Shown piece by piece: positions 16,389-24,113 of a DNA stretch of 29,396 nucleotides. This DNA comes from Ruminococcus sp. UBA4321 (lineage in GTDB: Bacteria; Bacillota; Clostridia; Oscillospirales; Ruminococcaceae). The translations under genes were made by a program, and so were the position numbers. The stretch spans positions 20,644 to 50,039 of the forward strand of contig DGUB01000140.1 of NCBI GenBank assembly GCA_002393815.1, read 5' to 3'. The notes below the pieces were generated by a model. That model did no database searches. It had not been told where the DNA came from and saw nothing but the letters and a program-made list of their open reading frames with translations. Each line of letters opens with the position of its first letter. The stretch's first letter is position 1.

Positions 16389-17177
16389 TTATTCTGAAAA
16401 ATCTGGAAATTCGCCAGATTTCAGTGTTGCGTACTCGTTCCGGACTTCGGCAATTTTTCCGCAGGACATTTTGCCTTCCGGACAGACACCGGAACAGCAG
16501 GAAGGACCTGCCTTGGCGAACAGTGCCGGAGATACCGGATAAACTTCTTTCAGCATTGCCTTTGCCAGTGCGCGGATTTCCCACTGTGCGCGGTTACAGC
16601 ATCTTAACCTGAAAAAATGCAGCAGTTCCCTTGCATTCATCGTGACAACCATTTTGGTTTCACTGGCATTGGGCAGAACGAATCTTGCATCTTCGATTGC
16701 TTTTTTCTCCGCTTTGCGCCGGGCTTCCTTTTCGGAACAGCCCTGATTCAGAAATTCCTGATAATGCCTTGCTTCCAGAATTTCGGTTAATCTTTGGTAA
16801 GCTTCGACACAGTTCTGCATTGTCTCATCATAAAGCTTTAATGCATCTGCATCAGCGGCGATTTCCGGCGGCGTGATATACTCGAAATGCGTCAGCTTGA
16901 CATATCTCTGACTCTGCACGGAAAAGCTTGCCAGTCTGTGACGGGTAATCTGTGCCAGAAGTGACCGGGAAACGCCCTCTATCGCGAATGTAAAGCTTGC
17001 ATGTTCAATCGGACTTTCATGCCCGATAGTACTCAGCATTTCGACAAAGTTTCCGGCTTTTTCGTCGGTAAGACCGTCCATCAAATCCATCGCGCCGGTA
17101 TCGGAATAGCAGAGTTTTGCAGCAGCAGCGACCACTTTTTCCGGCATGACAGTATGGGCAATTAATTTCACATTCAT
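16389..17177 (-). CDS. thyX: FAD-dependent thymidylate synthase
   Basis: ThyX makes dTMP from dUMP using methylene-THF, NADPH and FAD. The family signature RHRLASFSVQSQR (79-91) matches RHRxxS...SxR, and IGHESPIEHASFTFAI (51-66) and the C-terminal MNARELLHFFRLRCCNRAQWEIR stretch (about 190-212) fit as well. I choose the ATG at 17175-17177 (AAGGGGAT upstream), which gives 262 aa. An in-frame ATG 8 codons earlier lies almost at the ribosome binding site. The C-terminal tail holds a CC-x2-C-x6-C cysteine cluster (GPSCCSGVCPEGKMSCG) of unknown role. It is the first gene of a six-gene operon. Confidence 0.95.
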   Translation of the reverse strand: MNVKLIAHTVMPEKVVAAAAKLCYSDTGAMDLMDGLTDEKAGNFVEMLSTIGHESPIEHASFTFAIEGVSRSLLAQITRHRLASFSVQSQRYVKLTHFEYITPPEIAADADALKLYDETMQNCVEAYQRLTEILEARHYQEFLNQGCSEKEARRKAEKKAIEDARFVLPNASETKMVVTMNARELLHFFRLRCCNRAQWEIRALAKAMLKEVYPVSPALFAKAGPSCCSGVCPEGKMSCGKIAEVRNEYATLKSGEFPDFSE

Positions 17178-17213
17178 AAATCCATCCCCTTGATTTTTCA
17201 TAGATTCTGTTTT

Positions 17214-17242
17214 ATTATAGCATATTCCGGAACATTCGTCAA
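17214..17242 (-). promoter_or_regulatory. Promoter of the thyX operon
   Basis: The minus strand has TTGACG (17237-17242), a 17-nt spacer and TATAAT (17214-17219) with an extended-TG element. A dyad overlaps its -35 (CCGG-AACATT at 17227-17236 with AATGTT-TTT-CCGG at 17241-17253). Confidence 0.9.
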
Positions 17243-17260
17243 TGTTTTTCCGGGATAATT

Positions 17261-17698
17261 TTATAAATCCATATGCATGACACAGAAACCCTCGTTGACT
17301 GTAAATCCGTTTTTCTGATAGAATCCGACTGTCTTCGGATTATGCATTGTCATCAGGAACATGCTTTTGACCGTTCCGGAAAGCAGTTCTTTCAGTTTCT
17401 GAATCAGTTCCGAACCAAACCCCATTCCCTGAAAGACCGGCTCCATCCAGAATTCTTCAATCTGAAGGGCATCCCCGTCATAAAAATGCTCGATTCTGCC
17501 GAACACTGCCCCGACAGGCGTATCTTCCTTCCGGAAGACAAGCCCGGAAAACCCCGGCGCATGATACAGATTTTCCAGTCTCCGGAAAGCATCTTCATAC
17601 CGCCAGCGTTCAAGCCACGGTTCGCCGCTGAATGTCCGCATATAGGACTGCGACAGCAGCGGCAAATCCTGTTCTGTAATCTGTGAAATCAAATTCAT
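17261..17698 (-). CDS. GNAT family N-acetyltransferase, 145 aa
   Basis: This is a single GNAT domain. The acetyl-CoA pyrophosphate-binding motif A is QGMGFG (90-95), followed by the helix SELIQKLKELL. The C-terminal NPKTVGFYQKNGF (about 119-131) is the usual GNAT motif B. The N-terminal segment with SYMRTFSGEPW resembles the aminoglycoside 6'-acetyltransferase-like subgroup, but substrate specificity is not deducible. It starts 9 nt after the pcrA stop, with a GAGAGG site overlapping that stop, so it is very likely cotranscribed with pcrA. The next promoter (thyX) begins directly after it and no terminator is obvious. Confidence 0.85.
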   Translation of the reverse strand: MNLISQITEQDLPLLSQSYMRTFSGEPWLERWRYEDAFRRLENLYHAPGFSGLVFRKEDTPVGAVFGRIEHFYDGDALQIEEFWMEPVFQGMGFGSELIQKLKELLSGTVKSMFLMTMHNPKTVGFYQKNGFTVNEGFCVMHMDL

Positions 17699-17707
17699 AA
17701 AAACCTC

Positions 17708-20068
17708 TCAAAGCTTGCTGATTTGTCTGTAACGCGCCATTAATTTCTTTGTCCCGACATCATCAAACGCGATTTCCAGAAGATAATCATTTCCCATGGC
17801 TTCGGCTCTGAGTACTGTGCCGTCACCGAATTTGTCATCATGAATTCTGTCTCCGGCGGCAAGCTGCAAATCCGTATTGCCTTTCGACGGCGGATTTTTC
17901 CGGGCATTGGAAATGCTTGCCATCTGTTCTTTCAGAGCAGATTTTCGAGGTTCGGCTTTCTTTGCCGGAGCTGTTTTCCGGATAGTCTTGTCATCTGTGC
18001 TGACATACTGACTGTCGATTTCCGTCACGAACCGAGAAACGGCATTTCTCCGGTAATCACCGAAAATCAGGCGTTCCGCCGTATGAATCAGATACAGATT
18101 TCTTTTGGCTCTGGTAATCGTCACATAGGCAAGGCGGCGTTCTTCTTCTAAATCTTCCTGATTTTCCATACTCCGGTAACTAGGAAAAATATTATTTTCC
18201 ATGCCGACTGCGAAAACAGTATCAAATTCCAGACCCTTTGCAGAATGCATTGTCATGAGCGAAACAACATCTCCGGAACTTTCCTTATCCGCATCGGTAT
18301 AGAGTGACATTTCCGAGAGAAAGCCTTCTAAGTCAGGAGTTTCCGTATTCCGGACATAATCCACGATATTCGACCGGAATTCCTGTACGTTTTCGATTCT
18401 TTCCTTTCCGGTTTCGGCATCTTCCTGTCTGAGCATATCGAGATAGCCTGTTTCCTGAAGCATAAAATCGAAAAATTCCTCTAATGGCATCTGGGCGAGA
18501 GCCTGTTCAAGTTTCTGTATCAGATAGGCGAACTGTGTCAGCGGTGCGGTTCTTCTGCCGAGTGCCGGGAACTGGTTACAGTTCCGGATGACTTCCAGAG
18601 GGCTGATGTGCAGATCCTGTGAAATCTGCACAACGGTTGCCGCGGTAGAATCGCCGATGCCGCGCTTCGGTGTATTGATAATTCTCTCAAAACGAATCAA
18701 ATCAAACGGATTCTGCAAAACTGCCAGATATGCCATGACATCTTTGATTTCTTTTCTGTCCTGAAAACGAATGCCGCCGTAAATCCGGTAGGGAATTTTA
18801 TTCCGGATAAACATTTTTTCAATATTATTAGAAAGCGCATTCATCCGGTACAGAACGACAAAATCAGAATAATGCTTTCCGGCTCTGATGCCTTTTTCGA
18901 TGATGCTGGAAACGACAAGACCTTCTGTTTTCTCGTCGCCGACTTTGACAATGTGAACAGGTTCACCGTCGCCGGCAGAAGTCCAGAGTTTTTTGTTTTT
19001 CCGGGCTTTGTTATTGGCAATGACGCTGTTCGCGGCGTTGAGAATATGCTGTGTCGAACGGTAATTTTCTTCCAGACGGATAGTCCTGCAATCCGGGAAC
19101 TGTTCTTCAAAGCTCAGAATATTCTGAATATCCGCACCGCGGAAACGGTAGATACTCTGGTCATCATCACCAACAACGCATAAATTTCCGTACTTCTGCG
19201 CCAGAAGACTGACAAGTCTGTACTGTGCGTGATTGGTATCCTGATATTCGTCTACTAAAATATAACGATATTTCTTCTGATATTTCTCCAGCACTTCCGG
19301 ATAAGTTTCAAATATCCGGACGGTCTGACAGATTAAATCATCAAAATCGAGCGCATTTGCCGCCTGTAATCTTTCCTGATACGCCTTGTATAACTTTGCA
19401 ATGACAACCTGCTTATAATCCGAACCGTACTGAGATTCATAATCTTCCGGGAAAATCATTTCATCCTTTGCCGTACTGACAGCCGCAAGCACCTGCTTGA
19501 CCGGAAAATTCTTTTCGGAAATTTTCAGTTCTTTCATACAGGCTTTCATTGCTTTCTGACTGTCATCAGAATCATAGATAGTAAAGTTATTTCCATAGCC
19601 GATTGTATCAATACAGGTTCTTAAAATCCGGACACAGGCAGAATGAAATGTAGAAGCATGAATATCCTGTGCATCTTCGCCGAGCGTTCCGGCAAGACGT
19701 TCTTTCAGTTCTCCGGCGGCTTTGTTTGTAAACGTAATCGCCAGAATCCGCCACGGACTGACCGGATTCGCGGCAATCAGATTCTGTAATCTGCCGAGTT
19801 TCATCATAGATTTTCCCTGAATATAATCTTCCAGATTCTGCAAGTCTTCCTGCTCCGGCACAGGTGTCAGCGTGTTCAGTGTATCGCCGAACAAAATCAT
19901 ATTTGCAATCCGGTTGACGATAACCGTTGTCTTTCCGCTTCCTGCTCCGGCAAGCACCAGCACTGCGCCTTTCACGGTGGTGATGGCTTCCATCTGCTGC
20001 GGATTCATGCCGGAAAAGCATTTTTCCACAGCAGCTCTCTTGATTTTTAAAAATTCCTGTTCGTTCAT
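17708..20068 (-). CDS. pcrA: ATP-dependent DNA helicase PcrA (UvrD family)
   Basis: This is a superfamily 1A 3'-5' helicase for nucleotide excision repair, replication restart and transcription-coupled repair. All motifs are present: GAGSGKTT (41-48), DEYQDTNHAQY (II), GDDDQSIYRFRGA (III), LEENYRST (IV), TMHSAKGLEFDTVF (V) and YVTITRAKRNLYL (VI). A linker leads to a C-terminal Tudor-like domain (AGDRIHDDKFGDGTVLRAEA near residue 730 onward) that binds RNA polymerase in PcrA. The ATG at 20066-20068 has AAGGGG upstream and starts MNEQEFLKIKRAAVEKCF. An upstream in-frame methionine 22 codons earlier would lie inside the promoter region. Length is 786 aa, with the pcrA promoter directly upstream. 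Confidence 0.96.
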   Translation of the reverse strand: MNEQEFLKIKRAAVEKCFSGMNPQQMEAITTVKGAVLVLAGAGSGKTTVIVNRIANMILFGDTLNTLTPVPEQEDLQNLEDYIQGKSMMKLGRLQNLIAANPVSPWRILAITFTNKAAGELKERLAGTLGEDAQDIHASTFHSACVRILRTCIDTIGYGNNFTIYDSDDSQKAMKACMKELKISEKNFPVKQVLAAVSTAKDEMIFPEDYESQYGSDYKQVVIAKLYKAYQERLQAANALDFDDLICQTVRIFETYPEVLEKYQKKYRYILVDEYQDTNHAQYRLVSLLAQKYGNLCVVGDDDQSIYRFRGADIQNILSFEEQFPDCRTIRLEENYRSTQHILNAANSVIANNKARKNKKLWTSAGDGEPVHIVKVGDEKTEGLVVSSIIEKGIRAGKHYSDFVVLYRMNALSNNIEKMFIRNKIPYRIYGGIRFQDRKEIKDVMAYLAVLQNPFDLIRFERIINTPKRGIGDSTAATVVQISQDLHISPLEVIRNCNQFPALGRRTAPLTQFAYLIQKLEQALAQMPLEEFFDFMLQETGYLDMLRQEDAETGKERIENVQEFRSNIVDYVRNTETPDLEGFLSEMSLYTDADKESSGDVVSLMTMHSAKGLEFDTVFAVGMENNIFPSYRSMENQEDLEEERRLAYVTITRAKRNLYLIHTAERLIFGDYRRNAVSRFVTEIDSQYVSTDDKTIRKTAPAKKAEPRKSALKEQMASISNARKNPPSKGNTDLQLAAGDRIHDDKFGDGTVLRAEAMGNDYLLEIAFDDVGTKKLMARYRQISKL

Positions 20069-20099
20069 AAAATAACCCCTTTCGAGAAATCGTATCTTC

Positions 20100-20128
20100 A
20101 TTATAACATATTTTCCGGGATTTGTAAA
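20100..20128 (-). promoter_or_regulatory. Promoter of pcrA
   Basis: The minus strand has TTTACA (20123-20128), a 17-nt spacer and TATAAT (20100-20105) preceded by an extended TG. The predicted start is near 20093, about 25 nt ahead of the chosen start codon. Confidence 0.88.
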
Positions 20129-20164
20129 CAGCAAAATATTTTTGTGGATTCAGCATAAAATCTC

Positions 20165-20193
20165 TTGCATTTTCTTGAAAATTATGATATAAT
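20165..20193 (+). promoter_or_regulatory. Promoter of the MBL/beta-CASP nuclease gene
   Basis: TTGCAT (20165-20170), a 17-nt spacer and TATAAT (20188-20193) with TGA before the -10. It diverges from the pcrA promoter, with 36 bp between the two -35 elements. Confidence 0.88.
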
Positions 20194-20230
20194 ATAGAAA
20201 ATAACAGAACATTTCAGAAGGAGGATTTTT

Positions 20231-21823
20231 ATGAAAATACAGTTTATCGGCGCGGCTCACGAAGTTACAGGCAGCTGTACTTATCTGGAAATCAACAATT
20301 TCCGGATTCTGGTAGATTTCGGCATGGAACAGGGGCGCGATATGTACGAGAATGCACAGATTCCCTGTGCGCCCGGAAAAATTGACTATGTATTATTAAC
20401 TCATGCACATATCGACCATTCCGGACTGCTGCCGCTGTTATATGCCGGCGGATTCCACGGCGAAATCCATACGACAGATGCAACTGTCTCCCTATGCAGT
20501 ATTATGCTCCGTGACAGTGCGCATATTCAGGAATTTGAAGCTTCCTGGCGCAACCGCAAAGCCGAACGTAAAGGCGAAGAACCTTATGTGCCGCTCTACA
20601 CCATGGAAGATGCCGTCGGCGCGATTTCTCAGCTTCGTCCGCACCCCTATGAAGAAAAATTCCATCTCTGCGACGGCGTGGAAGTCCGCTTCATTGATGC
20701 CGGACATCTGCTCGGCTCGGCAAGTATCGAAATCTGGGCAACAGAGAGCGAAACAACCCGGAAACTTGTCTTTTCCGGCGATATCGGAAACCTGAATCAG
20801 CCCTTAATCCGCGACCCGCAGTATATTGATGAAGCCGACTATGTCATTATGGAATCGACCTACGGCGACAGAAAACACGAACGCCCGAAAGATTATGTCA
20901 CTGCATTCGCACAGGTGATTCAGCAGACATTTGACCGCGGCGGCAGTGTCATTATTCCTTCATTTGCCGTCGGCAGAACACAGGAATTATTATATTTTCT
21001 CCGGCAGATAAAAGAAAGAAAGCTGATTAAAAATTATCCGGATTTTCCGGTATTTATGGACAGTCCGCTTGCTATCGAGGCAACCAGTATTTTCTTACGG
21101 AACCAGAACAGCTGCTATGATGAAGAGGCTCTCAGCTATGTGAATCAGGGCATCAATCCGCTGACATTCGACGACCTGATTCTCGCTACAACGCCGGAAG
21201 AATCCAGAGCGATTAATTTCGACAAACGCCGGAAAATTATCATTTCTGCTTCCGGCATGTGCGAAGCCGGAAGAATCAAGCATCATCTGAAGCATAATCT
21301 CTGGCAGCCGCAGAACACCATTTTATTTGTCGGCTATCAGGCTTACGGAACGTTAGGACGTTCCCTGGTGGAAGGTGCGACTTCCGTTAAGCTGTTCGGT
21401 GAAACCGTCACCGTTGCCGCACAGATTAAACAGCTTCCCGGCATCAGCGGTCATGCCGATGTGGACGGTCTGACAACATGGATTTCCCATATCCGGAATC
21501 CGAAGCGCGTCTTTGTCATTCACGGAGAAAGTTCCGTCATGGAACATTTTGTTACACATTTACAGAATGATTTGAAATTGAATGCTTACGCCCCCTACAG
21601 CGGCACGGAATTCGACCCGGTCACAAATGAAATTCTTCTCGAAGCCGTTCCGAAACCCATTGCCAAGCCGAAAACCGGAAAAGCAAATACAGTCTATCAC
21701 CGTCTGCTTGCGGCTCTGGAACGTCTTACAGGCTTAATCAAGCGCAGTGAGGGCAGAACCAATAAAGACCTCGCCCGACTGACCGACCAGATTAACGAAC
21801 TCTGCAATAAATTCGAGAAATAA
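20231..21823 (+). CDS. MBL-fold beta-CASP ribonuclease (CPSF73/TTHA0252-like), 530 aa
   Basis: This is a metallo-beta-lactamase nuclease with the zinc motif THAHIDH (57-63), DAGHLLGSASIEIW and FSGDIG. It also carries the beta-CASP features VIIPSFAVGRTQELLYFL and SASGMCEAGRIKHHLKH, then the RNA-specificity end with GISGHADVDGL and VFVIHGES. This arrangement matches the archaeal/bacterial CPSF73-like family of RNA endo-/exonucleases, distinct from RNase J. A C-terminal extension of roughly 60 residues after the core is charged and helical (HRLLAALERLTGLIKRSEGR). The ribosome binding site AAGGAGG (20218-20224) is 6 nt before the ATG. It is monocistronic with its own promoter and terminator. RNA substrate is unknown. 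Confidence 0.92.
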   Translation: MKIQFIGAAHEVTGSCTYLEINNFRILVDFGMEQGRDMYENAQIPCAPGKIDYVLLTHAHIDHSGLLPLLYAGGFHGEIHTTDATVSLCSIMLRDSAHIQEFEASWRNRKAERKGEEPYVPLYTMEDAVGAISQLRPHPYEEKFHLCDGVEVRFIDAGHLLGSASIEIWATESETTRKLVFSGDIGNLNQPLIRDPQYIDEADYVIMESTYGDRKHERPKDYVTAFAQVIQQTFDRGGSVIIPSFAVGRTQELLYFLRQIKERKLIKNYPDFPVFMDSPLAIEATSIFLRNQNSCYDEEALSYVNQGINPLTFDDLILATTPEESRAINFDKRRKIIISASGMCEAGRIKHHLKHNLWQPQNTILFVGYQAYGTLGRSLVEGATSVKLFGETVTVAAQIKQLPGISGHADVDGLTTWISHIRNPKRVFVIHGESSVMEHFVTHLQNDLKLNAYAPYSGTEFDPVTNEILLEAVPKPIAKPKTGKANTVYHRLLAALERLTGLIKRSEGRTNKDLARLTDQINELCNKFEK

Positions 21824-21829
21824 AATAAA

Positions 21830-21871
21830 AGGGCTGCTTCGCCAAAACAGATGATGCGGCAGCCCTATTTT
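21830..21871 (+). terminator. Intrinsic terminator of the MBL nuclease gene
   Basis: AGGGCTGC (21830-21837) pairs with GCAGCCCT (21859-21866) around a 21-nt loop, then ATTTTT follows. It starts 6 nt after the stop codon. Confidence 0.78.
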
Positions 21872-22129
21872 TCGTTATTTTTATTCAGGTTATGGCTCAA
21901 TAAAGCAACTTGCAACAATAAATTTTTATTATTCTCCATTGAAATTTCAAAAACATACTACGCCGAATCGGCATTTTTAGATGGAAAATAAGAAAAGCTT
22001 GCTGCATCAATTAACTTTTTCTATTTTTTTACTTGCAACAGCCACTTTTTGTTATCTTTGTCATTTTCGAGAAGGAATATCCGGATGATTGCATTTTTCT
22101 TCTTATATAATTTGCTTTAGAAAAATTAT
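21872..22129. other. AT-rich gene-free spacer with an imperfect direct repeat
   Basis: With the preceding terminator, the stretch 21824-22129 holds no gene I can support. ACTTGCAACA occurs at 21908-21917 and again at 22031-22040, and about 20 of 28 bases match when both copies are extended rightward. A tiny dyad GCCG-AAT-CGGC followed by ATTTTT lies near 21962-21979. Two very short minus-strand frames (about 21 and 36 codons) have no recognisable product. It could be degraded mobile or intergenic DNA that came with the acyltransferase gene. Confidence 0.5.
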
Positions 22130-23242
22130 TTAAAATTTCCAAAAACTCCATTGACAAAATTTATCTAGAGTTTGATGATATACAGGTTCATATCTTTTTA
22201 TCAGCTTTATATAACAGGGTTCAATCAGGCGCATTCGGAGCAGTTCAATTCCTGTACATGCAAGATAAACTGCTATCACAACCGCTATAGAATATGGTAT
22301 TAAAAATAATGTATCTGCATAATTGGCATTATGAAATAAATCTTTCCACAAAAATATTTTCACATCATAATTATCATGTATCAAATAAACGCCAAATGTT
22401 GCAGAACCCAATATATTAATTACTCTATGATATCTTATTTTCATAGTACAAAATGCTAAAAACCAAAATAACGATAATAAAAAAATGGGAAGTTTTTGGA
22501 TAGTATACCATTTTGTAGAATTCAGTCCCATCTCATTAATGTATACTCCAATTATATCATACAAAATTACTATAAGCCATGTGAAAACAGTTGTTATAAG
22601 AGCTAAAGCTACATAATGCTTGCATTTGTCATGGGTCAGCTTCTGTCCGCAGAACATCCGGATATACCCTCCCACACTATAAATAAACATCATCCACAGC
22701 AGCACATTCTTTTCCCATACAGTATCATTGCAATCCGGCACAAGAAGGTAAAAAAAAGTTGGCAACAGTATCAAACAGCACACACACAGAATTAAAAGTC
22801 TTCTGTACTGTTCCTGCTCTAAAGAACACAGTAATTTATTCAGATACGGGTGCAGCAGATACAGCATTAAGTAACTGCTTGCAAACCACCATTCTCCTGA
22901 AGTGACCGGGAACAGTGAGGAAAAATATTCATATCCCACAAATTCTCTGTTAAAAATCAAATATATCACCACAGAATAGAAAAAAATTTGTCCCCATAGT
23001 TTACATAACTTTGAAATTTTTACTTTTTTTGATTCAATCAGAAAATAACCTGATATAAAAACAAAAATATTGACACCTACTTTTCCGCCTATATTCATAC
23101 AGCGGAGATATATTTTAGGAAGTGTCACCGAAAAAACATCATACTCAAAAAAACCGTGTACTACAAAATGATGGCTGATAATCATAAGCATTGCAAAAAT
23201 ACGCAACAATTCAAAATTTGACTGTCTTTTATTCTCAATCAT
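22130..23242 (-). CDS. Acyltransferase 3 family membrane protein, 370 aa
   Basis: This is a polytopic protein (about ten spans) beginning with the Acyl_transf_3 motif FELLRIFAMLMIISHHFVVHG (residues 10-30 region), with the conserved Arg and the His pair. VGVNIFVFISGYFLI (about 55-69), the next family segment, follows. Such proteins acetylate or succinylate surface sugars, exopolysaccharide or wall polymers. The gene is clearly AT-richer than all neighbours and uses AT-ending codons, which suggests horizontal transfer. The ATG (23240-23242) has GAGGGTGAG upstream. It sits directly behind the AIM24 terminator and no other sugar gene is close, so its substrate is unknown. I see no strong promoter of its own. 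Confidence 0.88.
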   Translation of the reverse strand: MIENKRQSNFELLRIFAMLMIISHHFVVHGFFEYDVFSVTLPKIYLRCMNIGGKVGVNIFVFISGYFLIESKKVKISKLCKLWGQIFFYSVVIYLIFNREFVGYEYFSSLFPVTSGEWWFASSYLMLYLLHPYLNKLLCSLEQEQYRRLLILCVCCLILLPTFFYLLVPDCNDTVWEKNVLLWMMFIYSVGGYIRMFCGQKLTHDKCKHYVALALITTVFTWLIVILYDIIGVYINEMGLNSTKWYTIQKLPIFLLSLFWFLAFCTMKIRYHRVINILGSATFGVYLIHDNYDVKIFLWKDLFHNANYADTLFLIPYSIAVVIAVYLACTGIELLRMRLIEPCYIKLIKRYEPVYHQTLDKFCQWSFWKF

Positions 23243-23260
23243 TTTCTCACCCTCATATCA

Positions 23261-23295
23261 CAAAAGAGCAAGTGCTGCATAACAGCAACACTTGC
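23261..23295 (-). terminator. Terminator of the AIM24-family gene
   Basis: On the minus strand an 11-bp stem with one G-U pair (arms 23285-23295 and 23268-23278, 6-nt loop) is followed by TCTTTTG. It begins 9 nt after the stop of the AIM24 gene and ends about 18 nt before the acyltransferase start. It may only partly stop transcription, because its T tract is weak. Confidence 0.72.
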
Positions 23296-23304
23296 ATCAT
23301 TTCA

Positions 23305-23997
23305 TTAACCCCTAGAAGGAATATAAGGTGCAATTGCACCAGCCAGATGAGACATCGGCATAGTCTGCATCCAGATTTTTACGGCTCTGTCCGGAGGTGC
23401 AGTTACCTTCGTATTGAACAGACCTTCACCGCCCATGATAACATTAGCGACACCCTTAATCGTTTCAACTTCGATATTGCAGGCACCGTCCATTGCTACC
23501 AGATAGCCGGTATCAATAATCTGTACCTGACCGGGCTGGAGTACCTTTTCGACAATGCTGCCGTCTACTTCGACCAGAAGTGTGCCGTTTCCGGTAAATT
23601 TCTGCATGATAAAGCCTTCGCCGCCAAAGAAGCCGGAAGAAATTTTTTTCTGGAAATACAGTTCAAAGTTCACAGACGGGTCAGATGCCAGAAATGCGGA
23701 TTTCTGTGCGATAATCATATCGCCGGGATTCATCTCGAATGCGAGGATATTGCCCGGCACGGAAGAACCGAACGTGATAGAACCTGCGCCACCCTGTGCG
23801 GTATAGGTATTCTGGAAGAGGGATTCACCTGTCACCAGTCTGCCGAGTACTTTGCCGAATCCGCCGTTGGAAGTCGTCTGCATCTTGACATTGGGATCCT
23901 GCCATACCATAGCACCGCTCTGACAGATAACGCTTTCGCCGTTTTCGAGATAGACATTGGCAACCGCAAAGGGTGCGCCTTCGATTTCGTATTTCAT
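23305..23997 (-). CDS. AIM24 / TIGR00266-family protein, 230 aa
   Basis: This cytosolic all-beta protein has an AIM24 domain covering the full length. Typical segments are SGAMVWQDPNVKMQT (27-41), GESLFQNTYTA (57-67), PGNILAFEMNPGDMIIAQKSAFLAS (glycine/proline-rich strand repeat, about 81-105), FFGGEGFIMQKFTGNGTLLVE and LQPGQVQIIDTGYLVAMD. The family is widespread in bacteria, named after a yeast mitochondrial protein, and has no settled biochemical role. AAGGAG (24006-24011) precedes the ATG. It is monocistronic between its own promoter (24061-24089) and terminator. A perfect 8-bp dyad lies in its 5' leader. Confidence 0.88.
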   Translation of the reverse strand: MKYEIEGAPFAVANVYLENGESVICQSGAMVWQDPNVKMQTTSNGGFGKVLGRLVTGESLFQNTYTAQGGAGSITFGSSVPGNILAFEMNPGDMIIAQKSAFLASDPSVNFELYFQKKISSGFFGGEGFIMQKFTGNGTLLVEVDGSIVEKVLQPGQVQIIDTGYLVAMDGACNIEVETIKGVANVIMGGEGLFNTKVTAPPDRAVKIWMQTMPMSHLAGAIAPYIPSRG

Positions 23998-24024
23998 AAT
24001 TTTTTCTCCTTACAGTCCGAAATT

Positions 24025-24046
24025 TCATAAACGATACAGTTTATGA
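24025..24046. promoter_or_regulatory. Perfect 8-bp dyad in the AIM24 leader (putative operator)
   Basis: TCATAAAC (24025-24032) and GTTTATGA (24039-24046) are exact reverse complements with a 6-bp spacer. The predicted transcription start is near 24054, so the dyad lies about 8-29 nt downstream of it. It could be a repressor site or a 5' mRNA stem. Confidence 0.55.
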
Positions 24047-24060
24047 TAGAATATAATAAT

Positions 24061-24089
24061 ATTATATCATATTTTATAAAATTTGTCAA
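24061..24089 (-). promoter_or_regulatory. Promoter of the AIM24-family gene
   Basis: The minus strand has TTGACA (24084-24089), a 17-nt spacer and TATAAT (24061-24066), both consensus, with a TGA extended element. It is among the strongest promoters in the window. Confidence 0.92.
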
Positions 24090-24113
24090 GTATTTTATCG
24101 AAATTTGTTGAAT

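Noticed and set aside
16348..16584. 79-codon extension of the DJ-1 frame into thyX
   Set aside because: It lies antiparallel in frame choice to the thyX end, has no family match, and the protein starts normally at 16347.
21962..21979. Second terminator in the acyltransferase spacer
   Set aside because: Only four base pairs around AAT; too weak to call despite the T run.
23191..24030. Plus-strand 279-codon frame across the AIM24 and acyltransferase region
   Set aside because: It crosses a terminator and runs antisense to two recognisable genes.
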